DNA from: JAJDTR01 sp965220415
GTDB lineage: Bacteria; Poribacteria; WGA-4E; JAJDTR01
Length of the DNA stretch: 64,000 bases
Reading direction: 5' to 3'
Assembly (NCBI GenBank): GCA_965220415.1
Contig: OZ244829.1
Coordinates: 2,604,001 to 2,668,000 of the forward strand
The notes under the pieces are model-generated. The model was not told the DNA's origin and ran no database searches. It saw only the letters and a list, made by a program, of their open reading frames with translations. Positions 16,459 to 25,024 of this stretch are shown piece after piece. The translations under genes and the position numbers were made by a program. Within the stretch, counting starts at the first letter, position 1. The number at the start of each line of letters is the position of its first letter.

Positions 16459-17865
16459 ATGAAAAAACGGCGTAAAACCGGCATTTCGAGAAAAGGACGA
16501 TTCAAAGAACGTCCTGCTACCCAAGAGATTCAAGACGCGAACGCTCTTGAACAAATCAATTATAACGCGGCAGGTCTCGACATCGGAGACGCTGAGATTT
16601 ATGCCGCTGTACCTGAAGGACGAGATAAAAACTGTGTGCGAGTCTTTAAGACTTTTACCGAAGACCTCCATCTCTTAGCAGATTGGTTACAGCATTGTTG
16701 CGTGACCACGGTGGCGATGGAATCAACAGGTATCTACTGGCTTCCAATCTATGAAATGCTTGAGGCACGCGGCTTTGAAGTGTATCTGGTGAATGCGCGT
16801 CATATTAAAAACGTTAGCGGTAAGAAGACTGACATTGAAGATTGTCAATGGATACAGCAATTGCATACCTATGGGCTGCTTTCGGCTTCATTCCGTCCGC
16901 CTGAAGAGATTTGCGCCCTGCGTTCATTGGTGAGGCATCGAGCCAATCTAATCGCTATGTGCTCGACACAAGTGCAGCATATGCAGAAGGCATTGCAACT
17001 GATGAATCTCAAGCTGACCAACGTCATCTCAGACATCACCGGTCTGACAGGCATGCGTATCATCAGAGACATCGTCAAGGGTCAACACGATGCCGACCAA
17101 TTGGCAGCACATCGTGACGAACGATGTGCCAAGAGTGAAAAAGAAATTCGCAAATCTCTTGAGGGCAATTACAAGCCCGAACATCTGTTCGCCCTCAAGC
17201 AAGCGTTGCAAGCCTACGATTTTTATCAGGAGCAAATCAGCGATTGTGATGTAGAAATCGAAAAGTTTTATCAGACGATTGAACCCCAGATTGACATCAA
17301 AGCGCACCCATTGCCGGAGAGTCAAAGAAAGCGGCGGCGTCCAAAGGGGAATGAGCCCTGTTTTAATTTGCGTCAACATCTGTATCAACTAAGCGGGGTA
17401 GATCTCACTCAGATTGAGGGAGTCAATGTGCTCAATGCACAAGCGATATTGAGTGAAATCGGCACCGATATGAGCAAATGGCCTACGGTCAAACATTTCG
17501 CCTCCTGGCTGGGTTTATGTCCGAATAACCAAATCACGGGTGGCAAAGTGATGCACCGTCAAACACAGAAAAACAACAATCGTGCGGCACGCGCTCTGAG
17601 GCTGGCGGCGCAAGGCATATCGACAAGCAAAGGTGCTCTCGGCGGTTATTATCGTCGTCAGCGAGCGAGGCTCGGTCCTGCTCAGGCCATCACGGCAATT
17701 GCTCACAAACTCGCACGTATTATCTATGCCATGCTGAAAAATCGGACATCCTACCGTGAACCTGCTTCCGGCTACTATGAAGAACAGGCTCGCCAAAGGG
17801 CGGTCAAGAACCTGGAACGTAAAGCCAAACAATTAGGATTTCATCTGATTGCACAAGCAGCTTAA
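16459..17865 (+). CDS. IS110-family transposase/recombinase
   Basis: 468 residues, AAGGAG 7-12 nt before ATG 16459. The N-terminal RuvC-like DEDD domain shows Asp41 (GLDIGD), Glu88 (AMESTGIYW) and Asp125/Asp128 (KKTDIEDC). The C-terminal transposase_20 domain has LTQIEGVNVLNAQAILSEIG, FASWLGLCPNNQITGGK and a Ser-containing GISTSKGALGGYYRR segment where the catalytic Ser is expected. Longer than many family members because of a charged linker (SQRKRRRPKGNEP). Appears intact. Confidence 0.92.
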   Translation: MKKRRKTGISRKGRFKERPATQEIQDANALEQINYNAAGLDIGDAEIYAAVPEGRDKNCVRVFKTFTEDLHLLADWLQHCCVTTVAMESTGIYWLPIYEMLEARGFEVYLVNARHIKNVSGKKTDIEDCQWIQQLHTYGLLSASFRPPEEICALRSLVRHRANLIAMCSTQVQHMQKALQLMNLKLTNVISDITGLTGMRIIRDIVKGQHDADQLAAHRDERCAKSEKEIRKSLEGNYKPEHLFALKQALQAYDFYQEQISDCDVEIEKFYQTIEPQIDIKAHPLPESQRKRRRPKGNEPCFNLRQHLYQLSGVDLTQIEGVNVLNAQAILSEIGTDMSKWPTVKHFASWLGLCPNNQITGGKVMHRQTQKNNNRAARALRLAAQGISTSKGALGGYYRRQRARLGPAQAITAIAHKLARIIYAMLKNRTSYREPASGYYEEQARQRAVKNLERKAKQLGFHLIAQAA

Positions 17866-17951
17866 ATCGGTTTTCCCATCAACGAAATTGAGGTGAAATC
17901 GAATTGTCGAAAACGCTTTTCAACACTCCCTTTGAAAAAGTGTTACTTGAG

Positions 17952-17992
17952 AGAGTTCCCATAGAAAAGCCACTGCGATAGAGATTCCACAG
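17952..17992. repeat. Degenerate 36-nt repeat after the IS element
   Basis: GAGTTCCCATAGAAAAGCCA then CTGCGATAGAGATTCC. Only the 3' half is recognisable. Confidence 0.4.
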
Positions 17993-18190
17993 GTACCAAC
18001 TTGCGTTAATTAAACCACGGAGATACAGAGGATACGAGCAGGAAGGTAAGCAGACAAGCGGGTAAACAGGTATACAGACACATCTCCTTAATCTCTTGAC
18101 TGTGCATTCGATCCTTTGGTCAATCAACACTGTGAAAAAGCCCGAAACAACCGACATTATTTTGGAAAGAGGTCTAATTACCTTCGTGAC

Positions 18191-18407
18191 GGGCATTGAG
18201 GAAATGCGGGGGCACGCGTTGTCCTACTTGTTTCTGTATAACCTCGCATTCGTTGTCCTGCTCTTAATTATCTTCGCGCTTGTCTATTGGGGCACGACTT
18301 TTCTGCAACTCGGTGGCGTGTTTCAGCAACACCTGATGTCAGTGAAAGTGAGAACTAGCGCGTTGCTGCTGGCGTTGGGAGCTTGGTTGTTACTCGGAGT
18401 TTTATGA
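18191..18407 (+). pseudogene. Scrap 2 of a CcdA-like membrane protein C-terminus
   Basis: Open frame giving EEMRGHALSYLFLYNLAFVV, then LVYWGTTFLQLGGVFQQHL and ALLLALGAWLLLGVL before the stop. It resembles the last two membrane helices of CcdA/DsbD-type proteins; the N-terminal two thirds are absent. The same piece recurs at 15370, 19284 and 20368. It lies 107 nt before a membrane-anchored protein gene. Confidence 0.55.
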
Positions 18408-18514
18408 GAAGTTGTATGTTAATAAACGATGGCTATCTACACCAAAATACGCAAAATTGACTGTATTGTCAACGTATAGAATCTTGATTGCAATGACTAT
18501 TCGGAGGCAAGCTC

Positions 18515-19249
18515 ATGAAATTACGGACACAGTTTAACTTTCACAAAGTTTTTGTCGTCAGTGCCATTGTCATCGGAATTGGATTTTTCCTGTTTTCTCT
18601 CATTTATTCGAGGATGATGAATCGATCCACAATGGAAATATTAAACCAAAAGCGTGAAGGTGTGTTGGGGGAGCTTGGACAGTCAGCGGTTCTAAGTTCC
18701 GAACCAACAGGGACAGACATTGAGATGACGATTTCCACTTTTGAAAACCCAGATGCGATGGAAAGTCGTGCTAGTGGGATTGAAAGTTATGGTGATGAAG
18801 CAAATTCCGAGATGCTGCTGACGGATAGCGGTGATGAAACCCCGCTGAGCTATGAGGAGGAACTCAAACAACGCTATAGGCGCATCAGAAAAACTCCAGA
18901 ATATCAGGAACTTAGTGACGAAATTCTCATCGTACAACTAGAGTTGGAAGCGTTGGGAAACTTGGAAACACCCGCGCAGGATGCTTGGGTGAAATACTCG
19001 AAAAATACATATTCAGTTTTTGGTCTAACAGAGGCTGAAGCCGACGAGATATGGGATTTCTCCGAAGAACAAATCGAATTTATGAAACAGGAGGGTGAAA
19101 AACTAAAACGAGAGTGGGCAGATGAAAGAGATTTACGGGCTGCGCTCCGTCAGGAAAACAGGCGCCAACGTGCTGAATTGGATCAGCAGATGCTAGAGTT
19201 ATTAGGGATGACAAAAGAGGAAGTTCTGATGGTTCTGGGTAGGAGGTGA
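18515..19249 (+). CDS. Membrane-anchored acidic coiled-coil protein (paralogue B)
   Basis: 244 residues, CGGAGG before ATG 18515. Residues about 12-32 form one membrane helix (VFVVSAIVIGIGFFLFSLIY). The remainder is Glu-rich and helical with a coiled-coil C-terminus (RAALRQENRRQRAELDQQML). No known domain. Same design as 13600, 19427 and 23965. Confidence 0.6.
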   Translation: MKLRTQFNFHKVFVVSAIVIGIGFFLFSLIYSRMMNRSTMEILNQKREGVLGELGQSAVLSSEPTGTDIEMTISTFENPDAMESRASGIESYGDEANSEMLLTDSGDETPLSYEEELKQRYRRIRKTPEYQELSDEILIVQLELEALGNLETPAQDAWVKYSKNTYSVFGLTEAEADEIWDFSEEQIEFMKQEGEKLKREWADERDLRAALRQENRRQRAELDQQMLELLGMTKEEVLMVLGRR

Positions 19250-19283
19250 TATATAATCAATATGCGCGATTCACAACAATTCC

Positions 19284-19354
19284 TGGGGCACGACTTCTCT
19301 GCAACTCGGTGGCGTGTTGCTCTTTGGACTTGGAGCGTGGTTATTATTCAATAG
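19284..19354 (+). pseudogene. Scrap 3 of a CcdA-like C-terminus with internal deletion
   Basis: Encodes WGTTSLQLGGVLLFGLGAWL then LFN. Compared with 20368-20589 it lacks the 45 nt between two GGCGTG direct repeats, as expected from slippage or recombination across short homology. Confidence 0.55.
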
Positions 19355-19426
19355 ATGCAAACGCATTAGCTTTAGCATCAGCTAGGTAAATCCCGTAAGC
19401 AATCATCTTAGAGGAGAAAAAAGAAA

Positions 19427-20104
19427 ATGCACAAGAGATTCCTTTTATTTGCGTGCCTAGTTTTTTTGGCTTCGGTCATTTATTTTATCTATACAACCTT
19501 AAGTCAGCAGATTTTTACGGGAGAACTACAGCAAACAATCCAAAAATCGAACGGGAATGTTGCCATGCATGTCCCTCGCGTCAGTCCTTCGAAATTCAAG
19601 CGAGAACAGTTAACTTCGGGAGAAGAGAAAGCGTTTGAACAACCCTTTCACGAAAGTTATGAGGGAGCTGAAAATGAGGAACTTACCTTCGCTCCCAAGA
19701 TGGGAACGGATGATGCAATTGCCAACTCGGAAATTAACTCAGAAGAGTTAGAAACGCTCTTTCTCTTTGTTGTCGTCAATGAGTGGAGGGATAAAAATAT
19801 CGCCCATGGAGAGCAAACGGCACCCTTTATGCGTGACTATGCTGCGCTAAGCCATATTGAGCAAGACCTGATTCGCGCAATTGACGGAACAAGTGGAGAA
19901 GAAACCCAAAGATTATACGAGGAACTCGAACGAGTTCAAAGTGGGAAGGAAGATATTTCGAAAATGTTGGCCCCCTTTGATCGAGAAATGGAGCGAGCCA
20001 ACCAAGAATTGGAACAGTATTTGGAAACGAATCACGGATTGACCATTGCGGCTTTTTTTGACACGTATCGCAAGGACTTTGATACTTGGAGAGAATTGCA
20101 GTAA
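19427..20104 (+). CDS. Membrane-anchored acidic coiled-coil protein (paralogue C)
   Basis: 225 residues, AGAGGAG 10-16 nt before ATG 19427. N-terminal membrane helix (LLFACLVFLASVIYFIYTTL), then an acidic helical domain (EENEELTF-like stretches, RLYEELERVQSGKEDISKML). No enzyme motif. It follows a CcdA-like scrap, as paralogue B does. Confidence 0.6.
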   Translation: MHKRFLLFACLVFLASVIYFIYTTLSQQIFTGELQQTIQKSNGNVAMHVPRVSPSKFKREQLTSGEEKAFEQPFHESYEGAENEELTFAPKMGTDDAIANSEINSEELETLFLFVVVNEWRDKNIAHGEQTAPFMRDYAALSHIEQDLIRAIDGTSGEETQRLYEELERVQSGKEDISKMLAPFDREMERANQELEQYLETNHGLTIAAFFDTYRKDFDTWRELQ

Positions 20105-20367
20105 GGCGTGTAGTAGAATGCGAGAATACCTTGTGCTGCCGGTCTGTAATTTCGATTAGAGCGGTATAGGGATCTTTATAAATAAAGGAAGTGATTGATA
20201 TCTATCTTTCATTCCATCGAGAGTATAGGACGAATACGGCGGTTAACGAACTTCTTTCTCGGCAACGACACTTTATTGGGAAAAAACGTCGGCACGATGG
20301 GTAATCCCATTTTTGATTTGTTGAAGTCGTCCCATTTAGAACCTAGAAGGATCCGCCAATTATTTTT

Positions 20368-20589
20368 GTGATGGGTGTTGAGGGGATGCGCCCAAATGCG
20401 CTGTCGTACCTCGTTTTGTATTATCTAATGTTTGTTGCCCCGCTGTTGGTCGTGTTTGGGTTTGTTTATTGGGATACAAGTTCAGTCCAGTTGGGTGGCG
20501 TGCTCCAGCGGCATCTGATGCCGGTGAAGTTGGGAATTGGCGTGTTGCTCTTTGGACTTGGGGCGTGGTTATTATTCAATATTGCGTAA
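20368..20589 (+). pseudogene. Scrap 4 of a CcdA-like membrane protein C-terminus
   Basis: 73 codons from ATG 20371 or 20368: GMRPNALSYLVLYYLMFVAP, WDTSSVQLGGVLQRHLMPVK and LLFGLGAWLLFNIA, with two membrane helices. It is the best preserved of the four scraps. It could be a small expressed protein, but it is more likely a remnant because the family normally has six or more helices. Confidence 0.5.
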
Positions 20590-20596
20590 TGTAGTA

Positions 20597-20613
20597 GGCA
20601 TACTCCGTATGCC
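20597..20613. repeat. GGCATAC-GTATGCC palindrome
   Basis: Stem GGCATAC/GTATGCC with a 3-nt loop. The same palindrome, preceded by GTA, is at 47103-47118 and, reversed, at 57811-57827. Confidence 0.6.
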
Positions 20614-20812
20614 GTAACCTTGTGCAGATTAAGGCAGGCCGTAGGTATTTCTATAGCCCTTGTTATCCGTTCGCTTGAATGTGCCGACTCCGCTTTCATC
20701 TCCGTCAAGCGAGCTTGTGTCTTTCAGTTTGAGGACGGTCAATAAACCAAGATGTGTGTGACAGAAGTTTCTGGAGTCCCAATTTGGCATGTTAACCAAG
20801 AGGAGGAAAATC

Positions 20813-21937
20813 ATGCGAAATTTCCGCTGGTTGGTCGTTTGGGTGTTTGCCGTACTGATTCTGGGCTGCGGCGACGACCCGATTGTCAATCCCGACATAA
20901 CCCCTGCCGAGAATATGCCTTTGCCCGGGAGGATAGCCTTTGCCTCCGATCGAGACGGCGACTTTGAAATTTACATGATAAACGCCGACGGTACCTCCTT
21001 GGTACGGCTGACGGAGAGTAAGGGCGTTGATTATCCCTCAAGTTGGTCCCCTGACGGTCGGAAACTCGCGTTTGTTTCTAATCGGAGTGGCGGCTATAAC
21101 ATATACGTCATGTCAGTGGATGGTTCTGAACCGACGGTGCAATTGACCCAAGATTCGGAAGGCACCGGGTCACCGAGTTGGTCCCCTGATGGTCGGAAAC
21201 TCACGTTCGTTACCGAACGCCGTGACAGCTATAACACATACATTATATCAGTGGGTGGTTCAGAGTCGACAGTGCAAATCACCCAAGATTCGGAAAGTAC
21301 CGGGTCACCGAGTTGGTCACCCGATGGTCGAAGAATCGCTTTCAGTTCTGCGCGCGATGGTAATGGTGAGATCTATGTGGTGGACCCTGACGGTAAAAAT
21401 CTTGTCCGACTGACCAATAGCGATGCTCATGAATATACCCCGAGTTGGTCGCCAGATAGTCAGCAGATTGTATTCGCTCGCTACCCTAGCCTATTCAACC
21501 AGGATAGCGAAATCTGCGTAATGGACGCGGATGGGAACAACGCTCGTCAACTGACAGACAACGACGCTTCTGACTTCTTTCCTGTTTGGTCTCCCGATGG
21601 AGGGACTATTGTATTTACATCAAGAAGCGCGGAACCATCTTGGGTCACAGACAGCAAAGGTGTGATCAGCATGGGTATATATCGACGGCGCTACGACGCG
21701 GATATTTACGTAATGAATGCTGACGGCTCCGATATAACGCAATTGACGCACGACAATATATCGGGCGGTTCAAGTTGGTCCCCCGATGGGGATTACATAG
21801 CATTCAGCTATGGCAGCAAAACTCCATACCTCAAATCGGACATCTATGTAATGAATGCAAACGGGGGTAGGGGAAGAGCGCTGATTGATTGGCAGGGCTC
21901 TAATGAGGGAATACCAATCTGGGGACCGTTGCAGTAA
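20813..21937 (+). CDS. TolB-like beta-propeller lipoprotein
   Basis: 374 residues from ATG 20813 (AGAGGAGG upstream; an in-frame ATG at 20789 would disrupt the signal). Lipobox LILGCG gives an acylated Cys20. Then six or seven PD40 repeats of the type SWSPDGRKLAFVSNR followed by IYVMNADGS. Such propellers act in the periplasm as binding scaffolds. No Pal/Tol genes are nearby, so it is probably not TolB itself. A truncated twin lies at 22912. Confidence 0.85.
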   Translation: MRNFRWLVVWVFAVLILGCGDDPIVNPDITPAENMPLPGRIAFASDRDGDFEIYMINADGTSLVRLTESKGVDYPSSWSPDGRKLAFVSNRSGGYNIYVMSVDGSEPTVQLTQDSEGTGSPSWSPDGRKLTFVTERRDSYNTYIISVGGSESTVQITQDSESTGSPSWSPDGRRIAFSSARDGNGEIYVVDPDGKNLVRLTNSDAHEYTPSWSPDSQQIVFARYPSLFNQDSEICVMDADGNNARQLTDNDASDFFPVWSPDGGTIVFTSRSAEPSWVTDSKGVISMGIYRRRYDADIYVMNADGSDITQLTHDNISGGSSWSPDGDYIAFSYGSKTPYLKSDIYVMNANGGRGRALIDWQGSNEGIPIWGPLQ

Positions 21938-21962
21938 TCTGCCTAATATGGAGGAAATTCCC

Positions 21963-22737
21963 GTGAGATGGTTGCCGATAGCTTTAATAATGGCTGCATC
22001 GCCCGTCGTCACTGCACATTCCGGTACGTTTCTGGATGACTTTAGTGATGGAGACCTTGATGGATGGGACATATTTGGGTTCCCGCGCAAACTTGCCCGA
22101 GATGATGTTGTATGGATTGAAGATGAACATTTGGTGCTAGACACAAGGATTAAAGAAAAAGAGTTACCCGACATAGCCATTAAGGTTGTGAGTTTGGAAC
22201 TTCAGACGGGGGATGAGGAAAACTGGGACTCTTATACACTGACCCTACGCGTAAGATTCAAATTAGTTCAGCGTGAGGGTGATATAAGCTCATTCAATGT
22301 CAGTGTTCGAACACAATGGCATAATGACGGAAAGGTGGCTTTTCAGAGCATGTCCATTTTTCCGGGAATGCAAGGGGGTAGATGTTAGCACTAGTTCGCC
22401 TGATGACCCGAAGGGACAAGCACGAAATCGCCAAAAGCTACAGCTTGTAGATCCCGGACGACGAATAAAACTAAATCGCTGGGTGCCAATCAAAATCGTG
22501 GCTGAGAAAGACTTTTTTGAGTTTCATTTCGACGATAATCTCTTGGTACAATACGAGGATGAAACCTCAGTGCCGGGAACTGTGGGCTTTGGTTTAGGTA
22601 ATGGGCTGCTTGTCCATCTTGATGACGTTATGATTACGGGGCCAGAAATCCCAAACATTGGTGTCCCTCATAACGTTAGTCCTGTAGCGCATCTGGCTGC
22701 CACTTGGGGCGAGATAAAGGGATTGCCGCAAAGATAA
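21963..22737 (+). pseudogene. Secreted beta-sandwich protein, frameshifted
   Basis: Begins at GTG 21963 (GGAGG upstream) with a signal peptide (MRWLPIALIMAASPVVTAHS) and FLDDFSDGDLDGWDI, typical of LamG/DUF1080-like carbohydrate-binding sandwiches. The frame stops at 22386. The continuation (VDVSTSSPDDPKGQARNRQK, then VPGTVGFGLGNGLLVHLDD) is in the next frame to 22737. The shift falls in G5 at 22374-22378; removing one G restores a single frame of about 257 residues. True decay, a phase-variable tract or a sequencing error are all possible. Confidence 0.65.
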
Positions 22738-22769
22738 TTTCCTGAAGGACATATTTCTAGAGATTGCGG

Positions 22770-22911
22770 AATAGTACCTGCCAACTCCGTGCCCATTTCC
22801 ATCAAGCGAGTTTGTACGCGTTTCAGTTTGAAGACGGTCAATTAGTCAAGATGGACCTCGGAAGTTGCTAGAGTCCGAACCTGGGACATTAAACCACGAG
22901 GAGGAAAACTC
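22770..22911. repeat. Duplicated upstream region of the TolB-like gene
   Basis: Similar to 20680-20812: TCAAGCGAG...TTTCAGTTTGA.GACGGTCAA and AGGAGGAAAA before the ATG. It shows that promoter and leader were copied together with the gene start. Confidence 0.55.
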
Positions 22912-23076
22912 ATGCGAGATCCTCGCCGGTCAGTTGTCTGGATACTTATTGTAATTCCAATCCTCGGTTGCGGCGACGACCCGATTTCACAGTCCTATAC
23001 AACACCGGATGAGATGTTGCCTTTGCCTGGGAAAATAGTTTTTGCATCCGACCGAGATGGGGACGTTGAAATATAG
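22912..23076 (+). pseudogene. Truncated twin of the TolB-like lipoprotein
   Basis: 54 codons: lipoprotein signal with PILGCGDDP, then LPLPGKIVFASDRDGDVEI and TAG. The parallel gene at 20813 continues from DGDFEI into the propeller. The junction immediately meets another ribosome site (AGGAGG, 23076-23081) and ATG, so a deletion fused two gene starts. Confidence 0.7.
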
Positions 23077-23092
23077 AGGAGGAAAGGCGATC

Positions 23093-23218
23093 ATGATGGA
23101 GCGTACGGCAATAGCCATAATCATTGAAGCAATCTGCACTTTTTTCATCCGCGCTTTTATTATTTTTCGGTACACCTCGACATCGCTCCCTGAAATTACC
23201 CCCGAAACTAGACAGTAG
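23093..23218 (+). CDS. Small open frame at a deletion junction
   Basis: 41 residues (MMERTAIAIIIEAICTFF...), preceded by AGGAGG at a good distance. One hydrophobic segment. No relatives are recognised. It may be a chance frame using a leftover ribosome site. Confidence 0.25.
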   Translation: MMERTAIAIIIEAICTFFIRAFIIFRYTSTSLPEITPETRQ

Positions 23219-23478
23219 ATTATTGAAGTGCCTCATAGTTCTCGGCATCTTGGTTTTCTTGCTTGGTTTGTATTTCTATGTTACAACCAGTTTTCGGTCG
23301 ACCACACAAGATGTCATCGAGAATCAGGAACAAACGACTAAGGACGCTCAACCTTCTGAGGCGGATGCACACTTTGTTGGAGTTGCGATACCAAGTTTTT
23401 CATGGGGTCCAGAGGAACACGATATCGGTGTATCACATGAAGTAACATCTGACCAACGACTGTTTACAAAATACTCGA
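23124..23478 (+). pseudogene. Membrane-anchored protein of the same family, cut by a MITE
   Basis: The frame carries LLKCLIVLGILVFLLGLYFY, a membrane helix like those of the paralogues, then an acidic linker (ENQEQTTKDAQPSEADAHF). A MITE begins at 23479 inside it. Without the insertion the frame would end soon after (ILSICDKCAS). The start codon is uncertain. Confidence 0.5.
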
Positions 23479-23852
23479 CTCACCTTCCGCATAATAGACT
23501 TGTACAATCTCGAATTTTAACATGCCAGATTTTGGGATATATATCCACAAACGAGAAAAAATCACCAACGTACTACCGTGAGTCCGATTGATTGACCGGT
23601 TTTGCCCTTCCATCATCAACTTCATTTTACCAAGTAACACACCACATGGCGCTCCGCTGGAGCGCGGGAATATTGACATATTGCATTCTATTGACATTTC
23701 GATCCTCTGGATCGAGGAAAGGACTCCGGCTAGTAAGTGTTACTTGCGGAAAGAATTCTTCCGACAGGGATAATGGTATACTGCAATTATGATGCGGGAT
23801 ACGGCCAACTGAGAAATTAAACTTTTAGGCGATCGATAATGCGGAAGATAAG
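23479..23852. mobile_element. MITE-like element, copy 3 (reverse, about 374 bp)
   Basis: Ends CTCACCTTCCGCATAATAGA and, complemented, CTTATCTTCCGCATTATCGA. A perfect 5-nt CTCGA lies on both sides (23474-23478 and 23853-23857) as target duplication. Both inner hairpins are unbroken (23649-23665, 23700-23714), so this copy shows the element before 36-nt insertions. Confidence 0.75.
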
Positions 23853-23964
23853 CTCGATATTATCCATTTGTGACAAATGCGCATCATAGGGAGCGCCGAC
23901 CTAAGCACTACTGTGGGTCGGTACTCCTTACGAACTATAATTCTCAATTCGGAGGGAATACAAC

Positions 23965-24720
23965 ATGACACTCGACAAACCGAAAGCGTTCTTGATTTTC
24001 AGCATCGTCGTTGCCTTAGTCGCTTTTGGTTACTTTTTAAGCACCTTTGTCCCTCGACATGGCGACGATGTCATTTTGAACAAAAAGGGATCGGACGTTA
24101 GCTCAATAACAGCTCCAACAACCAACACAACTGATTTTACCGCGTCGTCATATCCCACGTCATCCGCGTCCACAGCAGGCAACCGTAACAACGACATTAT
24201 AGACGATAGATCGGAACAGAGTGGCAGTTTTGGGAGTGACCACACAAACCAATCCTTAGATAATTTGACTGAAGATGAAATATGGATTTTGATAGAGGAT
24301 TTGGAGAAGAAAAGGACTGAGTTGCATGAAGTGATGGAATACAAGCGAAAGTTATCGGATCTTGCACAAGATCGAATGTTTGACCTTGACGACAAATTTC
24401 AGGCTATATTCGATGAGAACTTGAAAGAACGCCAGGCGCTTACCAAAGATTTCGAACACAATGAGTTAAACGGAGCTTCGCTTGATGAGACCTCCCGAAC
24501 TGCCACGCCTGAAGAGCTTGAGGAACTTGCGAGTAGACCGGGCGCGCAATTGCTTTTAGACGCATTCCTTCAGGAGAAAGCAATAGGAAAACAGTGGGCA
24601 GCACAATCAAAAGCCTTAGCGGACGAGGGTAACGCGCTGACGGCTGAGTACGCAGCAATTTACCAGCAGATTCTGGCGATAGATAAGTCCATCGCGGAAT
24701 TGAAATCAATGTTACCGTAA
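23965..24720 (+). CDS. Membrane-anchored acidic coiled-coil protein (paralogue D)
   Basis: 251 residues, CGGAGGG about 10 nt before ATG 23965. Membrane helix at residues about 8-26 (LIFSIVVALVAFGYFLSTFV), a Ser/Thr-rich linker, then charged helices (EDEIWILIEDLEKKRTELHE). No known domain. It follows the MITE-interrupted paralogue. Confidence 0.6.
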   Translation: MTLDKPKAFLIFSIVVALVAFGYFLSTFVPRHGDDVILNKKGSDVSSITAPTTNTTDFTASSYPTSSASTAGNRNNDIIDDRSEQSGSFGSDHTNQSLDNLTEDEIWILIEDLEKKRTELHEVMEYKRKLSDLAQDRMFDLDDKFQAIFDENLKERQALTKDFEHNELNGASLDETSRTATPEELEELASRPGAQLLLDAFLQEKAIGKQWAAQSKALADEGNALTAEYAAIYQQILAIDKSIAELKSMLP

Positions 24721-24791
24721 ACTCAAACCAAGGCGACGCTCTGATGAAACGATTGCATTTGTTACTCAATTCGTGCCTTCTTTTTGTTTGG

Positions 24792-24887
24792 TTGGGGCGA
24801 TCTATCGGTACAGTCAAAGCCCATCTCTTTCACGCACACCGCACTTTGCGCCACCAACTCCTCCCATATTTCAAATTCGGGCTTTAA
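24792..24887 (+). pseudogene. Remnant of an ECF sigma factor region 4
   Basis: Encodes LGRSIGTVKAHLFHAHRTLR then HQLLPYFKFGL and stop. It aligns with MGRSIGTVKAHLFQTHRSLQ at the end of the intact sigma factor at 7327, so it is the tail of a paralogue whose front is gone. Confidence 0.65.
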
Positions 24888-24893
24888 TTCCAT

Positions 24894-25024
24894 CCGCACT
24901 ACCTCTATTCGCGGAAGTTCTGAAACGTGCCGATGGCAATCAAACGATTGCGGCTCAACTTCTCGGCATATCAACGAAGGCGCTAAACAATCGCCTAAAC
25001 CGCGCGCGACTAGCAGCACCCTAA
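24894..25024 (+). pseudogene. Remnant of a Fis-type DNA-binding domain
   Basis: VLKRADGNQTIAAQLLGIST then KALNNRLNRARLAAP, the C-terminal helix-turn-helix seen in NtrC-family activators. Only about 40 residues remain. It joins directly to the sigma remnant, so two regulators decayed side by side. Confidence 0.6.

Larger units (their letters stand above)
16203..17939 (+). mobile_element. IS110-family insertion sequence
   Basis: Transposase gene plus a 250-nt leader, lying between the CAAGTAACAC arm (16193-16202) and a GTGTTACTTG arm (17940-17949) of the MITE inner unit. IS110 elements lack inverted ends and target duplications, so the exact boundaries are approximate. Insertion into a palindromic repeat is consistent with the REP-like targets known for relatives such as IS621. 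Confidence 0.75.

Noticed and set aside
20813..21937. Calling the propeller lipoprotein TolB
   Set aside because: No tolA, tolQ, tolR or pal is nearby and it has a lipobox; only the repeat type is shared.
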